Source: Amycolatopsis regifaucium (GTDB taxonomy: Bacteria; Actinomycetota; Actinomycetes; Mycobacteriales; Pseudonocardiaceae). Taken from it: a DNA stretch of 64,000 nt. A program made the translations under genes and the position numbers. The notes beneath the pieces were generated by a model. That model made no database searches, was not told the origin of the DNA, and was given only the letters and a program-made list of their open reading frames with translations. Positions 8,979 through 17,560 of this stretch are shown here, in pieces (the stretch's first letter is position 1; each line of letters begins with the position of its first letter). The stretch covers positions 1-64,000 of the forward strand of contig NZ_LQCI01000051.1 in the NCBI RefSeq assembly GCF_001613935.1, in the 5' to 3' direction.

Positions 8979-9143
8979 ATGAAATACACCCGTACCCTCA
9001 TCACCGCGATGGCCGCCGTGCCCGTGGCACTGCTGCTGAGTCTGCTCGGCCCGGGCACCGCCTCCGCCGCCGACGTCGACGCGGATGCCTCGATCAGCAT
9101 TCTCAACAACCCCGCGTTCCTTGACGTTGGCGCAAAGCTCTAG
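8979..9143 (+). CDS. Small secreted peptide with Sec signal
   Basis: 54 residues. Signal peptide: basic start (MKYTRT), hydrophobic core (LITAMAAVPVALLLSLL) and an ASA-A cleavage site near residue 30, leaving a mature peptide of about 24 residues (ADVDADASISILNNPAFLDV...). The ATG at 8979 has AGGTGG upstream. No Cys in the mature part. A hairpin terminator lies at 9297-9334. No family was recognised. Confidence 0.6.
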   Translation: MKYTRTLITAMAAVPVALLLSLLGPGTASAADVDADASISILNNPAFLDVGAKL

Positions 9144-9296
9144 CCGGTCCCGTGGTGGGGTCGCCTTCTGATGTGCCGGGCACGATGCGGTGTCCCGACA
9201 CTGGGTGGTGACCTGCGGAAACAGCCCGTGGCATCGACACGGGTCCGGTACGGACGGTGCTGCGGACAGAGAGACGACCCAGCGCGCTGACACACC

Positions 9297-9334
9297 GAGG
9301 ACAGCCAACCAGACCGGCCTGGTTGGCTGTCCTC
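9297..9334. terminator. Hairpin terminator
   Basis: Perfect 16-bp inverted repeat (9297-9312, GAGGACAGCCAACCAG, with 9319-9334) and a 6-base loop. It is placed 150 bases past the small secreted peptide gene and may end its transcript. Confidence 0.75.
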
Positions 9335-9649
9335 GCCGCTTCTCCCGCTCGACACCAAGCGGGCGTGCAGAGGATTCCGGGTCATCGTTCAAGCCCGCCT
9401 CGACACCGGCACTCGGTCGGCGGTGCAGCCTTTCCGCCCTGGACGGGAATGGACCTGCGGCGCCGGGGTCAGCCGTCGGGTCGTCACGATATTCGCGGAA
9501 ATGGCCAGCTGCGCCTCGCGGTGTTCAGTTTCCCATTCGCAGTCGCTCGTGTTACGACGGCGTTGCATCATCACCCGAATGCGCGTTCGCCAACAGCTAA
9601 TAGTTACGTGGAATGTGACTGCCGGGAAAGTGCGGCGCCGGACCGGTGG

Positions 9650-10876
9650 TCAGCCGCGGGGGTCGATTAGTTCCAGGTCGATTCCCCGGTCACCTTTATC
9701 GCGCAGGGACGCGAGGATGACCTGGCTGACGCTGTGGTGCATCCGCCCGTCCTCGTCGACGAACTCACGTTCTTGCAGGAGCTCGACGGTGCCGGGGAAG
9801 AGCTTGTGAGCCGGGTCTTTGGCCAGGCGGTAGGCCTCGATGAGCGCGAACTTCGACATGTTGTCGCCTGTCATCAGGTCCTGCAAGGTCGCGTGCGTGG
9901 CGGTGACGATCATCGAGGGCAGTTCGTCACCGGTGCGCAGCCTGATCGTGGACAGGTCGAATCCGCCGTCGTCGAACGGTGGCTGGTGAGGGACCGGCTC
10001 GCCAGCGGGCGCGGGTGCCGGGGTGGCCGGTGTCCAGCCGGGGTGGGTGGTGTAGCAGGTTAGGGCCCGTTCCAGCGCGGGCGAGACGTCCCACCACTCG
10101 TCCGGCGTGACCGCGTCGGGGTCGTAGTCGGCCGGCGGCCGCCAGTCCGGCCGCTCCCCCTGGACCGGGTGGCCGATGGCCTCGCAGAACGCGACAACGA
10201 CGTCGTAGGGCTCGGCCAGGTGCCCGACCGGCAGGTCGGTGACGTAATCGGCGCTCTGGCCGTTCTCGAAGGACAGGTAGTACCAGCCCTGGTCCTCGCG
10301 CCAAGCGAGCTGGGTGGAGTCGTAGCCGGGCAGCGCCTCGGCGAGGTCGATCGCGCCGTCGCGGGGCTCGTTCCCGGCGGCGAAGGCCTCCTTCACGCCG
10401 ATCCCGGCCCGTTCCAGCTCGTGGCCGACAGCGGCCATGTACGGCTCGCAGGCCTCGTGGAAGGTCACCCCGGCCGCGGCGAGGATCTTCTCGACCTCGT
10501 CGTTGCGCTGCCCGATATCGCTGCGTTCCAGCTCGACGGTGATCGGCTCCGTGGTGGGCTCGACCGGCCACTGGGCGCCTGGGGCGCGGCGCCAGCCGTG
10601 GACGTCGGCGAGCTCGTCGACCCGTGTCACGAAACGGTCGGCGCCGTAGACCCACTCGGCGAACGGTTCCTCGGTGCGCGGGTCGTCGACGACGATCTCC
10701 CACCGGCGTGGCGAGACCGTCCCGTCGGAGTTCGCGGTCACGGTGACCTGGGCGCGCACCCGGTCGGCGGCGGGAAGCGCGGGGCCGGCGTTGACCGCGC
10801 GCAGCGCGTCGGTGTATTTGACGCCGTGTGCGGCGGCGTAGGCGCGGGCGGCGCGCTTGAGTTCGTTGCTGAGCAT
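9650..10876 (-). CDS. Hypothetical accessory protein (DUF6292-like segment)
   Basis: About 408 residues from ATG at 10876 (MLSNELKRAARAYAAAHGVK); longer open frame upstream has no coding look. A central block (YDSTQLAWREDQGWYYLSFE, then ADYVTDLPVGHLAEPYDVVV) resembles the DUF6292 family of actinomycetes. A Pro/Ala linker (about residues 290-310) separates this from a C-terminal helical part (IEAYRLAKDPAHKLFP...). Such proteins are common near mobile elements. It is divergent from the three-gene operon starting at 11153, with two palindromes between. Confidence 0.6.
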   Translation of the reverse strand: MLSNELKRAARAYAAAHGVKYTDALRAVNAGPALPAADRVRAQVTVTANSDGTVSPRRWEIVVDDPRTEEPFAEWVYGADRFVTRVDELADVHGWRRAPGAQWPVEPTTEPITVELERSDIGQRNDEVEKILAAAGVTFHEACEPYMAAVGHELERAGIGVKEAFAAGNEPRDGAIDLAEALPGYDSTQLAWREDQGWYYLSFENGQSADYVTDLPVGHLAEPYDVVVAFCEAIGHPVQGERPDWRPPADYDPDAVTPDEWWDVSPALERALTCYTTHPGWTPATPAPAPAGEPVPHQPPFDDGGFDLSTIRLRTGDELPSMIVTATHATLQDLMTGDNMSKFALIEAYRLAKDPAHKLFPGTVELLQEREFVDEDGRMHHSVSQVILASLRDKGDRGIDLELIDPRG

Positions 10877-11103
10877 GGTGATCGCTCGTTTCCTGCGGCG
10901 GTGATCCCCCGCATCTCGCCGCGGACGTCGATCGGCCACGGAATGAGGTGCGGCACGGTAGCTCTGCTACTTGTCCTCGGTCACCGGGTCCCGGCGTGGG
11001 TGGGGATCGGCTCGGAGAGAGGCCGGCGTGCGGCGGCCCCTGAAACACTGAGTCACTGTAGCGCCACCCACCGACACTTCCGCGACCCGCTAAACGGGTT
11101 GTT

Positions 11104-11148
11104 GTCAGGCTTAGCCTGCTTTTTCCGGGAAGGCAGGGCTAGCCTGAC
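11104..11148. promoter_or_regulatory. Paired palindromic operator-like sites
   Basis: Two near-identical palindromes, CAGGCTTAGCCTG (11106-11118) and CAGGGCTAGCCTG (11134-11146), spaced 28 bases centre to centre, end five bases before the ATG at 11153. The whole can also fold as one hairpin (GTCAGGC...GCCTGAC). It may be a repressor site for the 11153-13516 operon. Confidence 0.5.
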
Positions 11149-11152
11149 ATTC

Positions 11153-11959
11153 ATGAGCGAAGGTGAAGAGTGCGGCGAGCGGCTTCCGCCGTGGACGGAG
11201 GCGACGCGGGCGCGGATGGTGCTCGCGGCCGAGGCTGCGGAGATGGCCGACCATTTGCGTGGTTTCGTGGCGATCGGTGAGCACGAGCTGCGTGAGGACG
11301 GGTCCGCGCCGTGGGCCGGGTCGGTCGTCGACGAGGCGAACCGGCTCTCGGGGATGGCGCGGAAGGTGCTGGAGGCCGCCGTGGTGTACGCGCGGCTGGG
11401 CGGGCTCACGTGGGACGAAGTCGGGAATGCGCTGGACGGAATTACGCGCCAGTCCGCGCAGGAGCGATTCGACGAAGCCGTCGACCGTTTCCGTGAGGAG
11501 CTGCTCTCCCCCGAGTACCCCGGCTACACCGGGAAGTTCGGTGAGCTGCGGTGGCGGCTGCACCCGGCCGCGCGCGAACCCGAGGCCACGGCGCGGGACC
11601 TGGACGAGTGGGTCCGCCGGCACCGCGACCCGCACGACGCCGTCGACGAGCCGGACGTGCCGCCGGTGTCGGGCGGGCTGACCAGGATGGACCCCCACAC
11701 CGAGCTGCGCTGGCACGGCGCCCGTTCCCACCAGCAGTGGCTGGACGCCGCCCACGACGCGCGGGCTCTGCCGTCGGTCGAAGACCGCCTCGATGTCGCC
11801 GAGGCGATCCTCGGCGCCTGGGAGCGCATCGCCGCCGCCCAGACCCGGATCAGCGCACCGACCCGCGACGGCCTGGCCGCCGCCCGCCGCTCCGTCGCGG
11901 AACTCCGAGCCCAGCTTGACACCCAACCGGCCGCCGGGACCACCACCAGGAGCAGCTGA
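11153..11959 (+). CDS. Hypothetical protein, first gene of a three-gene operon
   Basis: 268 residues starting MSEGEECGERLPPWTEATRA. Mostly helical and charged, with a segment LEAAVVYARLGGLTWDEVGN that is the sigma-4/HTH-like motif seen in several actinomycete accessory proteins. Its stop overlaps the next ATG by one base (TGATG). No function is recognised; together with the next two genes it looks like a conserved mobile-element module. Confidence 0.6.
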   Translation: MSEGEECGERLPPWTEATRARMVLAAEAAEMADHLRGFVAIGEHELREDGSAPWAGSVVDEANRLSGMARKVLEAAVVYARLGGLTWDEVGNALDGITRQSAQERFDEAVDRFREELLSPEYPGYTGKFGELRWRLHPAAREPEATARDLDEWVRRHRDPHDAVDEPDVPPVSGGLTRMDPHTELRWHGARSHQQWLDAAHDARALPSVEDRLDVAEAILGAWERIAAAQTRISAPTRDGLAAARRSVAELRAQLDTQPAAGTTTRSS

Positions 11960-12696
11960 TGAGCACCGATGCGATGTCGTGGCCTGGACCGGTCGACGGC
12001 GCCCCCTATACGGAGCAGTCCCTGACCGCGCTGCGTCTCGCGCGGGCGGCGGTCGAGGCCGCCGATGCCGCCGCCGGAATCATCCCCACCGGACCGCCCG
12101 GCCGGAACCGGGTCCCCGGTCTCGGGCTGTCCGACGCCCTGATCTTCATGGGCCGGGCGCGGGACGTGCTGGACGCGGCGGTCCTGACCGAGCGGGTCCA
12201 TGGCACCGGCTGGGACGTCATCGCCGAGACGATCACCGCCGACACCGGCGAGCAGATCACCGCCGAGCAGGCCGAGAACCGGTGGGGCCACCTCGAAACC
12301 GAGTGGGAATCCGCGCAGCGACTCGCGTCCTTCCCCGGCCGGAAGGACATCGTCGGCATCCCCGACGAGCTACTCGACCCCCACTACTGGATCACCCGCC
12401 GCCGCGAGGAGCCGGACGGGCCCGGCCCGGGGCTGGTGTCGGACCGGATGCGGCGAATGGACGCCTTCGCCGAACTCGCCCACCAATCCCGGCTGCGCGA
12501 CCAGCTGCGCGCCGACAACCTCGCGCCGACACCGGCGCTGCTCGCCCCGATCTACGAACGCGAAGCCCTCCTCGCCGACGCGATGGCCGACGCCGGCCAC
12601 GAGAACTACCGCGACCTCGCGGCGAAGGCACGCACCCGCGCCGCCGACGCCCGCGCCCGCACGACCAGAACCGGAAAGGACAGCCACGATGCCTGA
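11959..12696 (+). CDS. Hypothetical protein, second gene of the operon
   Basis: 245 residues starting MSTDAMSWPGPVDGAPYTEQ. Residues about 65-95 (LDAAVLTERVHGTGWDVIAE) repeat the layout LEAAVVYARLGGLTWDEVGN of the previous protein, so the two are distant paralogues sharing an HTH-like motif. A coiled, Ala-rich C-terminus follows. It overlaps its upstream neighbour by one base and the next gene by eight bases. Function unknown. Confidence 0.6.
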   Translation: MSTDAMSWPGPVDGAPYTEQSLTALRLARAAVEAADAAAGIIPTGPPGRNRVPGLGLSDALIFMGRARDVLDAAVLTERVHGTGWDVIAETITADTGEQITAEQAENRWGHLETEWESAQRLASFPGRKDIVGIPDELLDPHYWITRRREEPDGPGPGLVSDRMRRMDAFAELAHQSRLRDQLRADNLAPTPALLAPIYEREALLADAMADAGHENYRDLAAKARTRAADARARTTRTGKDSHDA

Positions 12697-13516
12697 ACTC
12701 CGTGACGGGGAGGTGGTGCGGATCCTGATCCCGGACCACCCCGACCTGGTCAAGCGGCCCTGGCGCGCCTTGGAATTCGCCCACCACCTGCGGTACGCGA
12801 CCGACCCGGACACCTACCTCGACGGCGAGGATCCATGGCGGCTGCCCACCGCGCTGACCAACCCCGCCCTCGCCGACGCGCTGGAAGCGATCCTGCAGCC
12901 CTCCTGGATCCGCCGGATCGACGACGACACCGCCGTCGACGACCCGGACAGCCCGCTGATCTCCTTCTCCACCGCGAACCCCACCGACACCGGCGTCGAC
13001 GCCCTTACCGGCGGCGGCATCGGCCGCATGGGGGTCTTCGTCGCCACCGCCACCCGCGACCAGCTGGAACTCCTCGCCGCCGCGCGGGACCTGCTCACCG
13101 AGGCCAAAACAACACCACTGCGCTCGCGCAGCCCCTGGCAGCAGGAGATCGCCGACTACGTCGACGCGATGACCGAGGCCGAGGAGAACGACGAGATCGA
13201 AGCCTCCATCAGCAGCTGGATGCTGATGCTGCGGCTGTTCGACATCGCCACCGCCGACACCCCGACCACCAGCCACCGCCCCGACCGGCTGCTCGACGAG
13301 CGCGCGAAGCAGGTTCGCCTGCCAGATCCGGCCGCGACCTCCCCCGCCGACACCGCCCACCTGCTCGGCGCCATCGACACCGCCGCCACCCGCGACCTCG
13401 CCCTCGACACCGACGCCGCGGACGCGCTGCGCCGCCTGCAGACCGAATGGCACACCGCCCTCTACGGCGACAAGGCCAGCAGCGGCGACGCAATACTGAG
13501 CTCGTACCTGTACTGA
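12689..13516 (+). CDS. Hypothetical protein, third gene of the operon
   Basis: 275 residues starting MPELRDGEVVRILIPDHPDL. The start ATG at 12689 overlaps the previous stop by eight bases. Acidic, with a patch ADYVDAMTEAEENDEIEASI and no membrane segments or known motif. Expression must be coupled to the two upstream genes. Confidence 0.6.
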   Translation: MPELRDGEVVRILIPDHPDLVKRPWRALEFAHHLRYATDPDTYLDGEDPWRLPTALTNPALADALEAILQPSWIRRIDDDTAVDDPDSPLISFSTANPTDTGVDALTGGGIGRMGVFVATATRDQLELLAAARDLLTEAKTTPLRSRSPWQQEIADYVDAMTEAEENDEIEASISSWMLMLRLFDIATADTPTTSHRPDRLLDERAKQVRLPDPAATSPADTAHLLGAIDTAATRDLALDTDAADALRRLQTEWHTALYGDKASSGDAILSSYLY

Positions 13517-13599
13517 GCAGTCCCCCATGCCCGCCGCGCGCCGGGAAAACCATATGTCCTCACTGCCGCTGCCACGTTGCCGGAACGACCTGAGCGGCT

Positions 13600-13628
13600 T
13601 GCCTGAACGAGTGGTTTCCCGCCCTCGG
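13600..13628. repeat. 29-bp direct repeat, copy 2 (pair at 1063-1091)
   Basis: TGCCTGAACGAGTGG...CCTCGG, one mismatch from copy 1, same orientation, in the gap between the three-gene operon and the DUF4142 gene. Confidence 0.6.
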
Positions 13629-13726
13629 TGATGGGATGAACCCCGGGCGACGCGACCGGCTCGCGCTGGCAGCAGCCAGCGGCCGCGCCGCAGCGCCCGG
13701 AGTTCGTCACGGGCGCAACGGGCGAC

Positions 13727-14203
13727 TCACTCCGTGACGCCCAGCTTCTGCGCGAGCTTCTGCGACATCAAGTAGTGCTCGCGCAGTGTCGGGAGGGCAT
13801 CCAGAGCGGCCTGCTTCAGCGACGGGTTCTCACCGTCCTTGGCTTCCTTCTCGAACGCGGCGATGGCGATCCGATGTCCCTCCAGCCCGACCTTCCGCAC
13901 GTAGGCGCGGTCGAAATCGGCGCCGACCAGAGGCCGGAGCGAGTCCAGAAGGGCCATGTCGCTGTTGTCGTTCGGAATCACCACGCCCTTGGGGGCGACC
14001 GCCTTCAGCTGCACGGTCAGGCGCATGTGGTCGGCGATCATGTGCCGGGCGAAGGACCGCACGTCCGCGTTGGAGGTGTTCTTGTGCGCCATCTTCCCCG
14101 CGTCGACCTGCGTGCTGTGCTGCATCGTCGCGGCCTGGATGAAGTCCCTGTCGACAGCCGCCAGGACGCCGACAGCGGTAGTACTGGCGTTCTCGGTGGT
14201 CAT
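13727..14203 (-). CDS. DUF4142-family protein
   Basis: 158 residues from ATG at 14203 with GGAG upstream. The family pattern is clear: DRDFIQAATMQHSTQVDAGK, NADVRSFARHMIADHMRLT, then HYLMSQKLAQKLG. DUF4142 proteins are ferritin-like four-helix bundles, normally exported. Here there is no signal peptide in front of the domain, so this copy is probably cytoplasmic. Function in the family is not known in detail. Confidence 0.8.
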   Translation of the reverse strand: MTTENASTTAVGVLAAVDRDFIQAATMQHSTQVDAGKMAHKNTSNADVRSFARHMIADHMRLTVQLKAVAPKGVVIPNDNSDMALLDSLRPLVGADFDRAYVRKVGLEGHRIAIAAFEKEAKDGENPSLKQAALDALPTLREHYLMSQKLAQKLGVTE

Positions 14204-15407
14204 GGTCTGCTCCCTTGCTCGGTGGTTCACCGCCCGAGATGGACACCTCGCCAACGTCGCCGCGGAGCCGCGCCGGACGGACAGCGCCTGACGGCGACCG
14301 CCTCTCCTGGCTACCTGGCCCGCGACACCGGATCCACCAGCCGCACCTAGCTCCACCCGTTCGAGGTGCCAGCTTCAACCCGCCGGGCCCCCCGCACACC
14401 ACCCCATCACCGAACCTGCCAGGCGAGCGCCCAGGTTCACCGCACCGCCGTCACGATCCGGCGATGCCATCCGGCGACGCCGCATCCGCTGCGGGCCTGG
14501 TACGCCCTCGCGCAAACACCTCGTCACCACCGAGGACGGTGCCGAGCGCGGTACCAGGGCGACGTCGACCGGCCGGTCGTACTGGAGGAGATCGCCCACG
14601 CGATCCTGCGCGGCCAGCTCGTTCCCTACCCGCAGCACCGGTACGGAGGCCTCCCGTGGTGGTGGGTCCGGGTCGACGAACGCGCTCACGCGCACCGCAT
14701 CGGAACCGGTGTCGAGGACGTTCATACCGAGCAAGCCCGCCCGGCACGCCCCCGCCGATAAGCGGACGGTTCAGTCCACCGCGTCGTCGAGGACCGTCAG
14801 GGCGGTCTCGTGCCGACGATCCTGACCTGGCCCCCCGGAACAGGTCGGCGGCCTTCGGAAGTGAGGACCTCCCGCTGAACACCGGGTGCTGGATGGTGTG
14901 GACGGGCGACTTTAACCGAGGCGCACTGGCGGTGGCCGGACCTCGCCGACCCGCTTTGCCCAGGTCTTCATCGCATCCGACTGCCCATGGGGATCCGGGG
15001 CGCCGAGCGCCCACCACACCGATGCCACCCCGGTTTCCAGCCTGCGTTCCGATCGCGGCAAAAGAGGGTTCGCGAGGTCAGGCGTGTTTCATAAGGCCCG
15101 ATCGGCATTCTATCGGCAAAGGATGCCGAAATTGCGTTTTCTGTCGCGACTCTCCATTGTGGAGGGTGAGCGAGCCCCGTCACGCCGGGCGCCGGACGGC
15201 TACTTTTCAGATTCGCGGACACCCGCCACGACCCCTGTCATGGGAATGGCACAGGAGGCGGCATCTGCGGTATTCTGCCCCCAGGTATCCACTACTCATG
15301 CACCTCTCGTTCCGCTCCGGTCCCATCCCGCGCGGATCGCGATCGTGCGGGGTGGCCAGCTCTGCGACCTGCGGAGCGCCCCGCTCCGGTCGGACGGAGG
15401 AGTAGGG
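14204..15407. other. Long interval without a supported gene
   Basis: Several overlapping frames are open on both strands. One plus-strand stretch ending at 14761 (VVLEEIAHAILRGQLVPYPQ, then HRYGGLPWWWVRV) has protein-like composition and might be a small or broken gene, but no start is convincing. Nothing else was seen. Confidence 0.35.
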
Positions 15408-15611
15408 ATGAGTAGCCACGATACCGGCGACGAGGGTCATCGGAGACGGAAGCGGTTCGCGCGAGCCTGTGCGGCTCTCGCGACGTTTCTGGAGGTAGGA
15501 GCCACTTCGGTGGAGTTCCTCCACGACGGCGCGAGCCTGACAGCGAAGGCTGTCAGGCTCGCGGCCGTAGGGCTCCGGGTGATGGCCAGATGGCTCGGCA
15601 GTAACCGGTAA
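15408..15611 (+). CDS. Small basic hypothetical protein
   Basis: 67 residues starting MSSHDTGDEGHRRRKRFARA. The ATG at 15408 has a strong GGAGGAG site seven bases upstream, which is the main support. A helical, mildly hydrophobic middle (ACAALATFLEVGATSVEFLH) and a basic end (RVMARWLGSNR). Function unknown. Confidence 0.5.
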   Translation: MSSHDTGDEGHRRRKRFARACAALATFLEVGATSVEFLHDGASLTAKAVRLAAVGLRVMARWLGSNR

Positions 15612-15693
15612 GCCCTCGTCAACGTGGCTGGGCGGCCGCGCACGGTGGTAGCGCACCCCGCGGTCGTTCAGCCCCGCCTGCCAATCATACCGT

Positions 15694-15810
15694 GGAAACA
15701 AACTTACCGCCAATACTCTAACAAGAGTCAAACTGTGGAAACTTAGTTACCATTTATTGTTGTTGCCAGCGTGACTCTATGTGTGGCTTCAATGTGGCAA
15801 CTTAGTTTCC
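15694..15810. promoter_or_regulatory. AT-rich control region with repeated palindromic sites
   Basis: Three related 15-mers: GGAAACAAACTTACC (15694-15708), GGAAACTTAGTTACC (15737-15751) and GGCAACTTAGTTTCC (15796-15810). The last two are palindromes of form GGNAACTNAGTTNCC. An AGAGTCA/TGACTCT pair frames the middle site. The stretch is far more AT-rich than its surroundings. It looks like a repressor-binding region or a small origin; no gene close by makes the choice clear. Confidence 0.45.
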
Positions 15811-16388
15811 GATGAAATAATAGTTTTAACTTTGGAAATAATTGCAGTTAGATGTTCCGGGTCAAATTGTTAAGGCCACTGTGGACGGCCCGGTCAGAAG
15901 TAGGACCTGGTCAGCGGGCCGCCCTTCCGGCCACCCGGGCAGACGGAGGGCCGGATCCGCCGCAGCGCGCAGCGCGGCCACCCTCCTGCGGGCTGCGCCT
16001 TCGGGTGTCGTTTGCTGGGGAAGTTCCGCCGTGCGGGCACGTGCTGACCGCGCAATCTCCGCCTTTCTGGGAGTTCGATGCAGGTGGCCGCACCGAACCA
16101 CTGAAAACAGAGGCTGAGACCTGACCTGGGGGCAATGGGGGCAGTACCAGGGGCGCGGGACGAGCCGCTTCCTGTCAACGCGATCCGTTCGAAGCCTGGC
16201 TACCTTCAGTGATGCCCGGCTTCAGGGCTCTCGCCTCTCCGGAGGGGCCTACGGCGATCGGTTCACGGCAGGCGTCACTGACCTTGCGGAGCTCTGGATA
16301 GGGCCACCGGTCGTGGTCACCCGCTCGGCAGCGGCATACCGCCACGTTGACGGCACCGTCGGGCATTTCGCCCTCGCGGCCGGCTCCG
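15811..16388. other. Interval without a supported gene
   Basis: Short open frames only, none with a domain or a convincing ribosome site. Confidence 0.35.
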
Positions 16389-16628
16389 TCAGGGCCGCAA
16401 CGGCTCCGGCGGAGCCCCGACATGCACGACCTGGTAGCGAAAGCCCGGGTGGCCTGTCTCCCCCATCGGATTGCGGTCGGGGTACACATCAACGAAGATC
16501 TCTCCCTCTTCGCCGACGACGACGTGAGACTCCCAGGTGAGATCGCCCTGTACGACGCCGTCCGAGGCGTCGAACGCCAGCATGGCCACGTCAGCAGGAT
16601 CGGTGATGTCAGGGTTGTCTGCGCTCAT
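16389..16628 (-). CDS. Small acidic hypothetical protein
   Basis: 79 residues starting MSADNPDITDPADVAMLAFD. A beta-rich middle (ESHVVVGEEGEIFVDVYPDR) and an acidic start resemble small cytoplasmic proteins of unknown function. It is divergent from the gene at 16882. Confidence 0.5.
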   Translation of the reverse strand: MSADNPDITDPADVAMLAFDASDGVVQGDLTWESHVVVGEEGEIFVDVYPDRNPMGETGHPGFRYQVVHVGAPPEPLRP

Positions 16629-16881
16629 CAGCTCACGATAGGGAGTTCCACGCGGTCCGACGCCGGATCCGCCAGGTTACGAAGGACGACGACGTGTCCG
16701 TGCGGGCCCGGATCTTCCTCGGCGCAGGCCGTGGGACCTGAAAGTCCATCGCACGGTCCGCCCTGTCGTTTCGTCTGGCGAAGGCTTCCGCACGGCTCGG
16801 CCCGGTCCGAACCCCGTAGCCTGTCGGCGGCGCTAGCATCTGGTTCAGCCTGCCCCACACCAACACAGCCGAGGAACGCGA

Positions 16882-17487
16882 ATGACCGTCGATGTCTCCT
16901 TCCGCATTCCCGCAAGGATTCAGGCAGGTCTAGACACCGGTGATCTGATCCGCTCCGGTGGTGTGGTGCGTAACCGTGTCGGACGCATCGTGACCTTCCT
17001 CGAGGAGGCCTCCAGGTTCACACCTGACGAGGGTGCGGTTGCCTCGGCGGCCTGGATGGTCAAGAAACCAGTCGTCATCGGAGGACTGGCGCTGGCCGCC
17101 GCCGCGGCCACTGCGGCCGTCGCGATCGCTCGCAGGCAGAATCGGGCACTGGCGGAGTGCGTCACGAACTACAACGACTCACTTCACGACTACCTTGAGG
17201 CTGTCCGCGACCAGAGCCTCACTGCCGCGATCGTCGACCGCCTCATCGCCGCTCTCGGCCTGGTTCAGGCCCACTCCGAGAGCGGCATCGTCACGATTGA
17301 CCTCTCTGCCGAGCACCTGGAGACCCTGGTACAGGTCGTCATCAGCACCACTCGGCAGCGGGCCCAGGCGAACTCGATCGATCTCGATGAGTCACCGCCA
17401 TCGCCCGCAGCCTCGACCCGCGCACCCGTCGTGAATCTTCGGCACTACCTCGAGATTCAACGCAGGACATTCAACGACGCAGCCTGA
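16882..17487 (+). CDS. Hypothetical protein with one membrane segment
   Basis: 201 residues starting MTVDVSFRIPARIQAGLDTG. A hydrophobic helix (VIGGLALAAAAATAAVAIA, about residues 71-89) is followed by a helical soluble part. Its stop at 17485-17487 is only four bases from where the vanH remnant begins, so the van fragment was joined directly behind this gene, and its promoter may now read into vanA. Function unknown. Confidence 0.6.
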   Translation: MTVDVSFRIPARIQAGLDTGDLIRSGGVVRNRVGRIVTFLEEASRFTPDEGAVASAAWMVKKPVVIGGLALAAAAATAAVAIARRQNRALAECVTNYNDSLHDYLEAVRDQSLTAAIVDRLIAALGLVQAHSESGIVTIDLSAEHLETLVQVVISTTRQRAQANSIDLDESPPSPAASTRAPVVNLRHYLEIQRRTFNDAA

Positions 17488-17491
17488 TTGA

Positions 17492-17560
17492 CTGCAGGAT
17501 ATTGTGGAAAACAAGCTCCTTAACTGTCTGAATTTCGAAACCGGGAGGCATCATGGCTAG
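17492..17560 (+). pseudogene. vanH: vanH 3' remnant (D-lactate dehydrogenase C-terminus, 22 codons)
   Basis: The frame ending at the TAG at 17558-17560 reads LQDIVENKLLNCLNFETGRH, then HG and stop, which is the known VanH C-terminal pattern, and its stop overlaps the vanA start exactly as in intact vanHA junctions. A TGA at 17489-17491 precedes it, so the other 300 or so residues are gone. VanH reduces pyruvate to D-lactate; this copy cannot. Confidence 0.8.

Noticed and set aside
10169..11959. 596-codon plus-strand frame ending with the operon gene
   Set aside because: The first two thirds are the antisense of the 9650-10876 gene; the real start is the ATG at 11153.
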